From positions 7,006,001-7,070,000 of the forward strand of contig CP071493.1 of NCBI GenBank assembly GCA_017354895.1: a DNA stretch of 64,000 bases, read 5' to 3'. This DNA is from Podospora comata. Taxonomy: Eukaryota > Ascomycota > Sordariomycetes > Sordariales > Podosporaceae. Under the pieces are notes generated by a model. It was not told where the DNA came from. It worked only from the letters and a program-made list of their open reading frames with translations, and did not search any database. Shown one piece after another: positions 24,233 through 35,446 of the stretch. Position numbers and translations under genes: made by a program. How positions within the stretch are numbered: position 1 is the stretch's first letter; every line of letters begins with the position of its first letter.

Positions 24233-27200
24233 CTACTCATCAAGCCTAAACATCTTCCTCAGCCCCCTAAACCTCTTCTTCTTCGGCGTGCCCCCATCCG
24301 CGGTACCAGTGACGCTACTCCCGTCCACGCTCGGAGCACCCGTCGAAAAAGCCGTCCGCTGCTGCAACTGATGCTGCACCAGACCCGTCCCGAGATTTCC
24401 ACCCCCGATTCCACCAGACAACGTCCGAGTGCCCAGATTCCCACTTGTAGAAGGTCTCTTTGGCTCGTCATCATCCTGCGGCATCTGCATCCTGGGCGGC
24501 GGAGGCTGCTGCTGACTCTGACTGTGACTGTGTCCGAAGATCCCCATCCTCTTTTGAAGTTTGGGGCTTCTTTGCGGTGGCGGGGTCTGAACTACCGCTG
24601 GTTCAGACTCCGGCTCGCCCTCGGCAGCGGGTGGCTCCTCCACTGTGGGTGAGACATCCTGCTCTCTGGCAGCCTTGAGCTGGCTGGCGTTGCGCTCGAG
24701 TTTGGTGTCCCTTCTCGCCGGGCTGTCCATGCTGCTGCGGGCGATCCCCCCAGAGGAGGAATCATGCTTCTTGCGGCGGAGGACAGACATCAGACTGCTG
24801 CGACGAGTCGCGGCACGTTTGCCATCGGCGGGTGGGGCGGCCCCTGAGACAGGAGAGGCTGTCTCAGCTCCCAGTGCAGGGGCGGTCTGAGAAGTGCGAA
24901 GGATGCTACCCTTGCCAGAGCGGACACGGCGGAGAGAGGTGTCCACCGTCAAGGGAGGCTGGCCAGCCGGGCTCGAGACCGCTGGTTTGGTTGTCCCATT
25001 CGTCTTGACAGCTGGTGTCTCCTCTGACTCCTCGAGCTCCTCCAACAAGGCCGTGCTGGCAACAGAACCACGGCCAACACCTACCCCGTTAGGGGCCGAC
25101 TTAGACTTTGGCAATGGGGGGAGCGGCGCCGGGGCGATATCATCTTCATCGCTAGAATCTTCAAACCGACTTTGGAAGCCACTGGCCCCTCCGTCCTCAT
25201 CACTCGAGTCGGCGAAGCGACTGGAAAACTTGTTCCCCAACTTATTCTTTGTAACTTTGGCACCACTCTTCTTCCCAAAACTTGGCATACGCATCCCGCT
25301 CGGACTCCTTCTTCCCTCAGTAGACGAGTCGCGTAATGTTCTACGCATCTGAGTGCTCGGAGCTGGAACCTCCACACTTTGTTTGGAGGACACAGATGTC
25401 ATCGAAAACCTCTTCGACGGCAGGTCGGTAAGTGGCGAAGTCGCTCTCATGGTCATGCGGAAACCGGTGGCCGACCCGCTTCTCGGCCTCGACCTCTTGA
25501 AGCTGCTTTCACTACCACTAGAGTCGCGGCGTTTCAATGTTGTCTGGACAGCCGTGACAGGGGGGCTTGCCGCTGCCCGTCGCTGGCTCTCAGTAGATGC
25601 AGAGCTTGCCGCAGCAGCAACACTCGGTGCTGGGTGCCTAGCTGGACTCATGTCCGCGGGTCTGGTGTCAGACCTCCTGGTGTCGGCACTGCTTGATCGC
25701 AGTGATTTGCGCAGACGGGGACCTTGGGTAGGAGCAGACTGTTGCTGAGGTTCGCTGCGCAGAGTCTTCCTCATGGTTGTCGGGATGGCAACTTCCTCTT
25801 CGGTCCACTTCGTCCCAGGCTTGATCATATAACTGCGCTCGGGATTCGCCACAGCTTTCTCCTGCTCTCTTTGGTGCTGGACTGCCATCTGCTGTGCCAT
25901 GTGCAAGGCCAACGCCTTGCGCTCCGAACTCCTTCTCTCAATCGATTTCTTCTTTTTTGGCTTCGGTTCAGATTGCACCTGATCCAGATCGGCCTCGACC
26001 CCGGCCTCTTCTCGTGCCTCCTTTTCCAGCTGTGCTCGCTTCTCCGCACTGAGACTTCGCCAGTATGCTTTCACCTTTTCCCACTCATCCTGCGGGCTCT
26101 CTGTGGGTGGACTCGCAGGCGGACTTGCGTGTGGGGTCTCAACGGCAGTCGTGGCTGTCGATATCTCGGTCTGGAGTTTGGGCGTTGCCTCGACGGGCTT
26201 TTCGGTAGCATGTAGCTCTTTCGGAGGCTGGCGAGAGCTGGGATCCGGTCGGAGTGGGCTTTCCACCACGGCATCGAGCGACAAGAAGCCGCTGCCCTCA
26301 ATATCGGAAAGGTCCTCACACGCATCGCTATAGATGCTGCTTTCGGAATCAGTAGTATCGTGAACAGCTGAAGAGATGGTTTGCGTCGAAGGCTGAACTG
26401 CCGGCCGACTTTCCGGGACCTCGACCATGGGGGGCGCAGGCCGCTGAGGAACGGACTGATCGGACTCATCCTCCGGGAAGCCTCCCGGCACGTCGAAGAA
26501 CTCTTCCTTGAGTGACTTATCCTCAGCCATCGCAGGTGGTGTCGGCTGAGTGACAGCTATATGTGGAACTTCTTGCTTCGGTGCTGAGTTGACCGAGGCC
26601 TGCCGAACAGCAGTAGGGATGCTTTGTGGGCTGGCTGGGCCGTTCGACAGTTCAAATTGAGTCTGAAATGGCTGCCGAGGGGCAAAGTCACGGCTGGAGA
26701 CCTCGGCCGGCTCGTGTTCCGACTGAGTGGTAGCCAGAGAGCTGTCGCTGTCCGTGTCGCTGATGTACCCACTGCCCTCGACGCTAGTAACAACAGGAGG
26801 CAGAGGTTCCCTGAGCCTCGAGGTATTTGCAGCATGTGTACGGCCCTCGTCACATTCTTGGGAAAAGATTCCACCCAGCGCGTGGTCATTGCTGGAGCCC
26901 AGTGATGGACTGGGAAGAAGTCCTGTCGCTGAAGGTCCCGTAGAAGCATGTGTTGTCTCCGCGTTCGGCCGAACAAGCGGTCGTTCCGCATCCTCCTCCG
27001 GTTGTGCATCTCGGGGCTTCCTTTCTCGAATGCTTCCAAAGCTCGGCAACGCAGGCCGGGGCTTCATGATCTCATCATCATCCAAAGATGGAATGTCTTT
27101 CTTGACAAGGCCGAAGTATCGCTGACGGCCGGCCTCTGGAGGGCTGGCGGAGAGCGGTGACGTGGCGCGGTTGTCCGGCGAAGTGCTCACAACATCTTTA

Positions 27201-29014
27201 GCATCGTCAAAACTGACACGCACGGACTTCTTGCGCCCAACAGGTGGCTCATGATTGCCACTTACAGATGCCTCGGACGACGAAGGCGACGCGCCTCTCG
27301 AGGGGCTCGAGTGCTTAAGGGCCGATTTGCGCGGCGAGATCGACCGAGGAGGAGGCGAGTGCTTAACTGTCAAGTTTTCCTGGACCGGCCCAAAGTGTGC
27401 TTGGCGAACAGGGCTATTAGAGTGACTGCGTTCATGTGCGACTTGAGCCCGTCTCGTGTCAACTGGCGAACGACCACCTCGTACGGGGCTTGGACTGGTT
27501 GGCTTCGATATTTCGACAGAGGGGATCTCGAGCTCAGTATTTGGGTACGGCTTTTGCCTTGTTGGGACTGCATCCAACACTTGTGTGAAAGGTGATCCCC
27601 TCGGTTCCGGTGTGGAAACCGCTTTTGGCCGTGTTGGAACAGAATCTAGGGCCTGTGTCAAAGAGCTTGTTGGGATGTGGTTTGGCTTTGGCTCTTCGGG
27701 CTCCGCTTCCTCCCTAACGACCGAAGGCTGTCTCCTGACCCCTTGCCAAGTCGCCTCCTTGCTGACCTGAGGGCTGGATGGGGTCATTGGTGGAGGGCCA
27801 TGTTGCTCAAGCCTCTTCGCATCCAATCTTGGTGAGCTGATGATGGCTTTGACCGATGGTTCCTCGAGATCTTGCACGTATACTGACGGCTGGGGCACAT
27901 GGGTGCGCTCCTGGACGGGGGCCGGCGTGATCTGTGATTGGTTCTTGGTCGCTGGAGAATTGTCGACCGCTGTACCTTTCGGACGGCTCACTGTCCCTGC
28001 GGCGAGATGTAATCCAGCTTTTTGCGATGTCCTCTTTTTCCTTTTCGAGTCGGTGCGTTGCTGGGGGGCTTCATGATGTGCCGGATGCAGCTCTGATCGT
28101 GGGACCATGCGTCTCGAGTTGGGGTCATATACCAAAATTTCGTCGGGGGCGGGATTCGAGGTAGACCGAGTTTTTGGACTCGCCACCAGTGCTTGACGGG
28201 CCGGTTGCTCTCTGGTTCGCGACATCTGCGCAGGCGACCCGGCCTCCACAGGAGATGCCGGAAGGCTGAAACGAGCCGAACTACCGACAGAAGCAGGCGC
28301 TTCTGTGGGGGACACTGGGGGAGAGCCAACTCTCGTTCGCGTTGGGTAGGAGAAGTTTATCGACGACGCCTGACTATCAGGCCTTGCAATCTCAGACGCC
28401 ATCTCTTGCTCTTGTCGTGGGATCTGTGGTGGGCTTGATGGAGGGCTGGCCATAGCAGGATCCGTCCTACGGATATTGGAAGGGTCGCCGACCTTGGCCG
28501 CCCCAAACCAAGAGGGCGCATCTTCTGAACCAAGTCTCTGAGACGCAAGTCGTACAGGGGTGGTCCCCATTCCTAGGCTTTTGGATTTGCGATGCTGGGT
28601 TTGTGGTGACGCGCCGATATCTTTTGGGAGGGCTGGGACGGGAGGGGCGTCGTGACTGAGCGATTGCGTCTGTCGATGTCCTCCGCTACCACCGGGTCGA
28701 TGTGGACTTGGACTTCGAAACGTTCGCTCGGTCATGGACCCGCTGCTTCCGCGCCGTTGCAGGTTCGGTCTGCCTTTTGTTATTGGTGATTCCGTTCGCG
28801 ACGATGAGGCGACCGATGCGCTGCGGCGTAGGGTTCGTTTTGTTTGCACGTCGGCCACTCGTGTTGGCGTCATGGGTCGCGCGCGAAGAGCAGCGGCGGC
28901 AGCGGCAGCTGATAATGTAGAGTTGGGCTCATGGCGTTTGAAGACGGCAGCAGCAGCCGTGGCAGCATTTGGATCAACAGTCGCCGCTGTCAAGGGCTGC
29001 ACGATGAAGGGCAT
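24233..29014 (-). CDS. Large disordered fungal protein, possibly eisosome Seg/Sle-like
   Basis: One exon encodes 1593 residues from the ATG at 29014. Most of it is Ser/Pro/Ala/Arg-rich and predicted to be disordered, with many Ser-Pro and Arg-x-x-Ser sites. Three ordered-looking parts stand out: an Ala-rich N-terminus (residues about 1-60, with AAAAAALRARP), a charged helical stretch at about 970-1080 (AYWRSLSAEKRAQLEKEAREE onward to ERKALALHMAQQM), and paired SRFxDSSDED motifs at about 1260-1290. It ends in a basic KKKRFRGLRKMFRLDE. The plan (Ala-rich start, long disordered body, basic end able to touch membrane) recalls eisosome assembly factors of the Seg1/Sle1 kind, but I cannot confirm homology by eye. 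No transmembrane segment or enzyme motif is seen. The coding call is sound; the function is tentative. Confidence 0.6.
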   Translation of the reverse strand: MPFIVQPLTAATVDPNAATAAAAVFKRHEPNSTLSAAAAAAALRARPMTPTRVADVQTKRTLRRSASVASSSRTESPITKGRPNLQRRGSSGSMTERTFRSPSPHRPGGSGGHRQTQSLSHDAPPVPALPKDIGASPQTQHRKSKSLGMGTTPVRLASQRLGSEDAPSWFGAAKVGDPSNIRRTDPAMASPPSSPPQIPRQEQEMASEIARPDSQASSINFSYPTRTRVGSPPVSPTEAPASVGSSARFSLPASPVEAGSPAQMSRTREQPARQALVASPKTRSTSNPAPDEILVYDPNSRRMVPRSELHPAHHEAPQQRTDSKRKKRTSQKAGLHLAAGTVSRPKGTAVDNSPATKNQSQITPAPVQERTHVPQPSVYVQDLEEPSVKAIISSPRLDAKRLEQHGPPPMTPSSPQVSKEATWQGVRRQPSVVREEAEPEEPKPNHIPTSSLTQALDSVPTRPKAVSTPEPRGSPFTQVLDAVPTRQKPYPNTELEIPSVEISKPTSPSPVRGGRSPVDTRRAQVAHERSHSNSPVRQAHFGPVQENLTVKHSPPPRSISPRKSALKHSSPSRGASPSSSEASVSGNHEPPVGRKKSVRVSFDDAKDVVSTSPDNRATSPLSASPPEAGRQRYFGLVKKDIPSLDDDEIMKPRPALPSFGSIRERKPRDAQPEEDAERPLVRPNAETTHASTGPSATGLLPSPSLGSSNDHALGGIFSQECDEGRTHAANTSRLREPLPPVVTSVEGSGYISDTDSDSSLATTQSEHEPAEVSSRDFAPRQPFQTQFELSNGPASPQSIPTAVRQASVNSAPKQEVPHIAVTQPTPPAMAEDKSLKEEFFDVPGGFPEDESDQSVPQRPAPPMVEVPESRPAVQPSTQTISSAVHDTTDSESSIYSDACEDLSDIEGSGFLSLDAVVESPLRPDPSSRQPPKELHATEKPVEATPKLQTEISTATTAVETPHASPPASPPTESPQDEWEKVKAYWRSLSAEKRAQLEKEAREEAGVEADLDQVQSEPKPKKKKSIERRSSERKALALHMAQQMAVQHQREQEKAVANPERSYMIKPGTKWTEEEVAIPTTMRKTLRSEPQQQSAPTQGPRLRKSLRSSSADTRRSDTRPADMSPARHPAPSVAAAASSASTESQRRAAASPPVTAVQTTLKRRDSSGSESSFKRSRPRSGSATGFRMTMRATSPLTDLPSKRFSMTSVSSKQSVEVPAPSTQMRRTLRDSSTEGRRSPSGMRMPSFGKKSGAKVTKNKLGNKFSSRFADSSDEDGGASGFQSRFEDSSDEDDIAPAPLPPLPKSKSAPNGVGVGRGSVASTALLEELEESEETPAVKTNGTTKPAVSSPAGQPPLTVDTSLRRVRSGKGSILRTSQTAPALGAETASPVSGAAPPADGKRAATRRSSLMSVLRRKKHDSSSGGIARSSMDSPARRDTKLERNASQLKAAREQDVSPTVEEPPAAEGEPESEPAVVQTPPPQRSPKLQKRMGIFGHSHSQSQQQPPPPRMQMPQDDDEPKRPSTSGNLGTRTLSGGIGGGNLGTGLVQHQLQQRTAFSTGAPSVDGSSVTGTADGGTPKKKRFRGLRKMFRLDE

Positions 29015-30788
29015 GTCAGCTTGGGATTCTTGGTCGTCGCGATATCACCGCGCCAGCTTCGATCAAATTGCTTGGCAGGAACCACTAGGTGCCCACAACA
29101 GGTATTTTCTGAACAATAAAGCAATCTCAATGGCTTCATGATGCTTCGCGAAGCTCGAGCCATGCAGGAGACTCCATGCCAGTCGACTCTGTCGCTGTGG
29201 CGGCATCGCATCCAGGGACAGGTGCGTCAAAGCAGCGCGGTAGGGACAAAGTACAATGACGACATACCGGATTGGGCGGCCGAGGATGCCTTCGGGAGCC
29301 AAACATCCTTGCAGATATTAGGCCTGCCCGGGCTTGTGAGGCTACCTCGATGAGACGGTCATAGGCTTATCGCTGGGTTCGATGGAGGCGGCAGAGAGGG
29401 GGGGAGAGAGAAACAAACTCGCGCGTGTTGGTGTTTGCGACAAGGTGGGATTGCGTGAGAACTAAGGAAGAGATCCCGAGACGGGACTGGATTTTTGATG
29501 ACGGGAAGGCACAGCTCCCCCCAAGCTGTTTTAGGTGTCGTATGGTCCATGTAAGCCCCGTCATCTTGGTCGGCAGCAAGCCGGGGGGGGGGCGCTCTCC
29601 ACGCCATCCCGATTCGCGAGCAATTGGTCCAGCCTCAACCCTACCGGGGCATCTGCCTCCTGTTGGTTATGCGACATCAACCAGGGCTGCAGTTGCTCAA
29701 AAGAGTGGAAACACGACATCAGTTGAACTGTGGTTGAGACACCACGTCTTGGTTGGTGACCTACTGGTGAGCGGTCAACCCATTCCTTCTTGTCAGGCCC
29801 AGTCCCGTCAGCTAATTAGGTGTGGGTTCGCATTTGCTGTATCTCCTCTACACATACATGACTCTACACTCTGGAAGTCCCAGGTTATTGGTCATCTTCA
29901 ATCGATGATAGAGTCAGTGTCGGACTCACCCGGAAACAAAAGACAGCACCCATATACCTCTTCCTTAACAGGTGTACCTTGACGTGGTCACTCACAGATC
30001 AGCGCCTCCTACGTACCACCGCAGCCGGCGCACAAACTCAGCGGCTTCTCCGCCTCCGTTTTACTTCCACTCATGCCCATGTGCAAAACGGCCCATCCAT
30101 CTCACTGAGGTTGCACTTGGGTAGGTACCTTCTCAAGGCATTCAGACGGATATTTGGCGCTACTGGCGCATCAGATTCCAAGTGCCGATTTGATGCGACT
30201 ATCTCCACGTTTTCCACACATGCTTCTAGAAGCCCAATGGCCTCTCTGACCACCAGAGAGGCCCCTGGTCTCAGACCGTCACATGGAAAAGCTGTCTCGT
30301 AACATCTCGTCCAATCTTCAATCGCATCCAAGTTCTCAGCTCTCATCGACTTATTACATCATGACGCATCAAGAAGTCTGTATTACCGCCAATCTATCTA
30401 GTTCTCCCCCCAGTAAAACAATACTAATACAACCAACATGAGAGTCAAGACTAAAACAGGTGATTCAGTTCTTAAACAAGAGGGTTAGAGCAATAGAAGG
30501 CCTGTTTGGTGTGTTGCTTCGTACATGCTGTACAGTAAGAGGGGAGCGTGGTGGGGGGGAAAAGCAGTGGTGCAGTGCGGTGCAGTACATCAGTCTAACA
30601 TGACGCTATTGTGGTGGAAAAGGATGCCCCCTCCTGTCCATCCGCCCGCCAACCCTATACCTCATGGCTCAGAATGACCAACTAACAATATTATGCGCGC
30701 AGGCCGTATGCGCAATTTGAAAACCTTTATCCATGCTGCCGTGAGAAATGAGAGGGTTGCCGGTAAAAGTTGGGGGAGGGGGCCGGGG
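29015..30788. other. Intergenic region between two minus-strand genes
   Basis: Promoter and leader region of the large disordered-protein gene, then the 3' region of the gene stopping at 30789. Nothing else is supported. Confidence 0.4.
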
Positions 30789-32439
30789 TTATGTGCCCGG
30801 TATGTCATGGTTGCCGCCAGGGCGGATCGGGAACTGCTGACGGCGGCCAGGCACCTCGGCGGGACAGTCGGGATACCCAGCATCTTCGCCCTCACACTCC
30901 TTCTCCTCGCACTCTTCGTCGTCGTTATAGTTCTCCTCGCTCTGCGTGCCCTGACTGTCCGATGCCCCTTGGCTGTCAACGGCCACAGGCTCTTGTACAG
31001 CATTATTGTTCTTGTTGTGAAGCTTGCTGTTCTTCTTTCCCTTGTGCTTGCCCTTCTTCATCCTCTCCCATTGAGCTCGACGTCGCTGCTCCAGCTGCCG
31101 CTGCTTGCGGTCCTTGATCTCATACTGACGGATGAGAGCCTCGGGCGGGTGTCCAAAGATGTCCTCATACTCGCAGAAGTGGCAGATCCAAATATCCTCG
31201 GGTTTGGGGGGATGCCGTCTGTTCTCTTCTTGCTTTTCCTGACGGCGTGCTCTGGCAGCGGCCAGGTACTCGGTGGTAGCGTTGCGGCGAGCGGGCTTGG
31301 GATTGGCAACCGGTCGTGCATGGGTGTTGCCTGCTGACTTGGCAGCCGTGTCTTTTGGTAAAACATGCGCAGGCTGGGGCAGGGTTGATGGAGCGTAGGC
31401 GGTTTGAGACACCTGGGTGCCACGGACGCCGTTCACCAGAGGCGGACGAATGTTCATAGACTGTTGTGGCACCACTCGGCCGGGCCAAGCCGTTACTGCC
31501 GAACCGCAAGTGAATGTGAACTGGCTGGTTGCTGGAGTCCGTTTCGTATTCAGTTGCTGGTTCAGAAGACTGATGTTTTCTCGGCCTTGATGAGGGGGCA
31601 GTTTCTCAGCGTTGGCAATGGCACTGGAAATGATGCCAGTGTTTTCGGCTGAGATGAAGGTCAACGTTTATGCCCTGTCAAAGAATAGCAAAGAGTTGTA
31701 AAGACTTACTTGGTGGCTTGCCACCCCATTGCACCGGACGTGCCTTGACTCTCCCGACCCAACTGTTACTCGTATCCGGCAGTGGCCGGAGCGGACTCCG
31801 CCCGCTTCTCGGACGTCCATACCGGCCACGACCTGGCCCCGCCACGTTGTACATATTGTACATGCCGTACGTTCCTCGGAATCCAGGTCCATAATAGGTT
31901 GTACACCCAGGCGGTTCTTCGTCATGGGCGTCCAAAGGCTGCACAGCAAGTGAACCAGAGCTTGGAAGCGACTCACTGCTGCGATGTGCTCCATTCGAAA
32001 GCATCTCGGCAGCTGATGGAATCTTGCGCTTTTTCTTGTTGTTGGTGTGCTCAAAGGTGTCGTATCCATCGGCTGAAGATGACGCTGAATTCGGAGGGTA
32101 TGGTATTCCGTGCCTGTTGAACTCGGTCTTGACCACGGGGCGTGAGAGACGGCTTGTGGAGTCGAGAGGCACTCGGTTTGCCCGCCTGATCGAAGCATCA
32201 TCTGCTCCGGTTCCAGCTCGTGACTGTCGGCCAGGCTCGCCGGTGAGCCCGGACAACTGAGACGCTTGAGCATCTGCCGGTGGGCAGGGGTATGAGAAGA
32301 GCGGGTGAACGGTCTGCAGGACTCGAGGATACTGGATCGAGCTGGCGACTTCGGCCGAGAGGCGTTCCCGCAACGGTCTCTTCGGCAAGGGCCGTATCGG
32401 TCGACCGGGAAACAGCGTAGACACCGTGTCGGCGGACAT
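30789..32439 (-). CDS. Fungal protein of unknown function with a CxxC motif and basic C-terminal region
   Basis: Two exons, 32439-31710 and 31648-30789, give 529 residues. I did not recognise a named family. Seen: an N-terminal motif PGRPIRPLPKRPLRERLS just after the start, a Gly/Arg/Tyr-rich stretch near residues 195-235 (GPGFRGTYGMYNMYN, then GRGRYGRPRSGRSP), and near 395-445 a WICHFCEYEDIFGHPPEALIR segment, with the CxxC half of a zinc site, leading into a highly basic helix. The tail is acidic. The Arg/Gly and basic parts suggest RNA or ribosome contact, which is inference. A second acceptor 23 bp upstream of the one used (ending at 31672) would bring a stop after four codons, so the 31648 acceptor is required. 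The frame is open further upstream to an ATG at 32607; that form would gain a hydrophobic membrane-like segment (WITLLTVLLGFLAG). Confidence 0.65.
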
Positions 32440-35400
32440 TTTGGAAGAATGTTCACGTCCTATGGTCGAACGATAAGTCGACAAGGTTAGCTTGAGAATC
32501 CACTGGCCGGCGAGGAAACCGAGCAGAACTGTGAGGAGGGTGATCCAGAAGCCTTGAGAAGCCGGCAGATCAGGAAATTGCCACATGACGGATGGCGCTT
32601 TGTTCATGTTTGGGGGAGGAAAGGGTTGCTGACGAGGTGGTGGAAGGGAAGAAGGGCAAGCAGCGACTTTGCAAAAGGCAACGGCACTCCTTTCGCATCC
32701 GCAAGTGTTGCGATTCCCAAAGTGCCATGGGTGGTGCTGCCGTGGGATAGGGGGCCAACATGGGAAGGAGCGCATCAACCTACCCGACAAGATTTACATA
32801 GTACCCCAAACCCTCAGAGCCAGTGCCAGTCGATAGCTGAACAACCAGGCCTGACTACCACAACCGGCCGCAGATATACCCCTCCTTGATTCTATCGGTT
32901 TGCTTCGTCTGGAATTGACCAAACTTGATGGTTTATCCTTTCTTGCTTGCTTCGTTCAGTGATGGCTGGCAGCAGCAGGTAGCTAGCAAGAGGCACCACA
33001 AGGCAAGCTCGGCGAGGGGAGTCTCGGTTGGCTCCTTTGAAGTCGTCGACACCGGGGGTCGGCCGTCTGCCCAAATGATGCGTCAGCGCTCTCCACTTTC
33101 TTACAATCAACTCACCCGCTTGCAGTAGTTCCTCAATGGCATCAACTGCAAGAGTTGTCCAGGTGTCCTGTCCTCTGTTGCTGTCACCCTCGGCTGAGAG
33201 CAACCATGAGGGGCAACACCACCACCAAGGGCCATTTGAAAGCGAGGGAGCTAGGGAGAAGGGTGCCGAGTCTGGGCTGATCAACTGCCTGGGGCAACCC
33301 ACCTGCAAGTCGATAGCAAATTTGAAAACCAGAGGCTCGCAATAACTCGAGAAACCAAAGGATGCTAAGCAGCAATGAAGCTATCAAAGTGGAAGTCGAT
33401 GGAAACGAAGATGTTTTGATGAGTGCTCAGCAGGCGAACAGAGAATGAGCGAGCGAACAGTGTTCAGTGCTGGCAGTCCACGACCTACTCGAGGACAAAT
33501 TACATAATCCGGCCGGACTGCCCACCCCTCCTCCTTATCAACAACATCTTATCGTCCGTTTTAGCGTATCCGACAATATCCCGTGAGCTGCTAGCGCGGG
33601 GCTCTGACGCACGTCCATCCACACACTGTGTGCCTCCAGGGCTTCGACACCTGGTATATCATACATACTTGAACACGGTTGAAAGACAGTCAGAATCACT
33701 CCGAGGATAATTGACAGATCTCCATAGATAGCTAATCAGCTAATAAAGCGGCTATAGTGGCGGCTTCGAGGCCTGCTCATTCACAAAAGGTCTTGGGGGA
33801 AAATGTTGTCATGGGGCAGATGTGATGGTCTGTACAGTCCTTTGTTAGCAGGACAAGGAAGACTATGCTTCTATTATGTATGAGAAACATGCAGCCATGT
33901 CCAAGCCCAAAGAGTTGATTCAGGGTTGTTTGGACCTGGCTGGATCTCTAGGTATCTATTGACTCTAGCACCACCACATGCCTCTTGGCTTTGGTGAGCC
34001 TTCGTCACTGATGTCATGTTGGCGCGTTTGTTCCATCCCGCCTGTATGTTGATGCAAGAGCCCCAAAGGTCCACAAAACTCCCGAATTCGGATCGAATCC
34101 ACTTGACCAGATTTCGTACCTGCTGCAAAGGTACGTACACCAGAGAGGGTTGTGAAGAACTCACGTAGAGGCTTAACGGGATCAATTTGTGTGGGGGAAT
34201 TGCTTCTCAGTCAATGGGAGATTGGCTGCCTTCAATTATCCTGCTCACCATGGTGACTGGAAAAACACGAACAGCAATTGGCATCTTTGGTGTACTTGCA
34301 AAGCCTGGTACTCTTGAAAGAAGTGTACGCTGTAGGAAGAACTGGGGCCGAGCTCCCAGGCTGGCCCCGCATGGCCCAAGTGCGGTGCCAAAAATTGCTG
34401 GAGAACGCTTCGGGGAAAATGTGGTGGTGCGTTGCTGGGTCCCCAGAAGCGCTTCTGCCAGTCGCTTCCACTCGCTCAAGTCCAGTCTCCCCCATCTGGC
34501 CCTCTCCTCCTCCTCCTCCTCCTCCTCCTCCTCCTTTTCCTACCGCTCTCACCACCGACTTTCTTGCATTCACCTGTCGCTGGACATCCATCCTGTCTCT
34601 GCAGTGGCTGAAGTCATGAGAATCACTTCTTTTCCAAAGAGACACTGTGGATTCCGCCCATACCTTCGCAGATTAACCTAGCACCACGCTCGCCGCTGCG
34701 CCAGCCATCTCGACGCCCCTAGTTGTCCTCTCAACCACCGCGTCGCATTTTTCCTCCCCTTGTCGGAACACCCTCATCTCTTCAGCTTCTGTCCAGCTCT
34801 TGACAATTGAGCACCAGCAGGACTCTTGGGGGCACTACATTGTGCTGCCACCCTCTCTCAGAGCTCGCTCTCGGATCTGTCGTCCCTCGGCCCGGCACCA
34901 AGATCTTCTCTCCAGCAGACGCGACACCCTTTGCTGGAGAGCACCCTACCTCGAGAACCGAGTATTCTGTTGAGCCCGACAGATATCTGGGTACATTTCT
35001 ACACTACTATCCTTCGGCTTCAGTATTTTGAGTCCTACTGGCAGAATCACATCACGACAGACTGTGTCGCGCCCATTTTTGCACCAACGGTGGTGCGAAC
35101 ATTACCTCGACCTTTCCACCCATTTTGGCCGAATCGTCCACATAAACCTCGACAAACTCGAACATTCTCCTAATCACCCGATCTCGACGTCTACATAACT
35201 ATTCGATACGAGACTTGAACTTTCAGAAATCCTGTCGGTCAGCCTTGGTCGTCAGATCTCGTGTCGCTAGGGCATCCCCGACTAAGCGCCGCTTTGCCCA
35301 CACACTTGCGCACCCCTTCGCGCACCCCTTCGCGCACCCCTTCGCGCACCCCTTCGCGCACCCCTTACACCTGCGTACAGGCCTGCACCTCCATTACACT

Positions 35401-35446
35401 CTCGCATTTTTACTGCCCCTCTCGGAGCGGCTTCACGTGGCAAGCA
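32440..35446. other. Long divergent intergenic region
   Basis: Three kilobases between the unknown minus-strand gene and the Cti6-type gene. It holds a (TCC) run at about 34505-34534 and a five-copy 12-bp repeat next to the Cti6 start. No gene, tRNA or element is supported. The region from about 34680 to 35446, CT- and CCTC-rich, is probably the promoter and leader of the Cti6-type gene. Confidence 0.4.
35308..35367. repeat. 12-bp tandem repeat, five copies, upstream of the Cti6-type gene
   Basis: Units of GCGCACCCCTTC start at 35308, 35320, 35332, 35344 and 35356, the last one ending differently. They lie 80-140 bp upstream of the start codon. The same frame as the gene is open through the repeat, where it reads as Arg-Thr-Pro-Ser units, but it has no ATG there. 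Confidence 0.95.
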
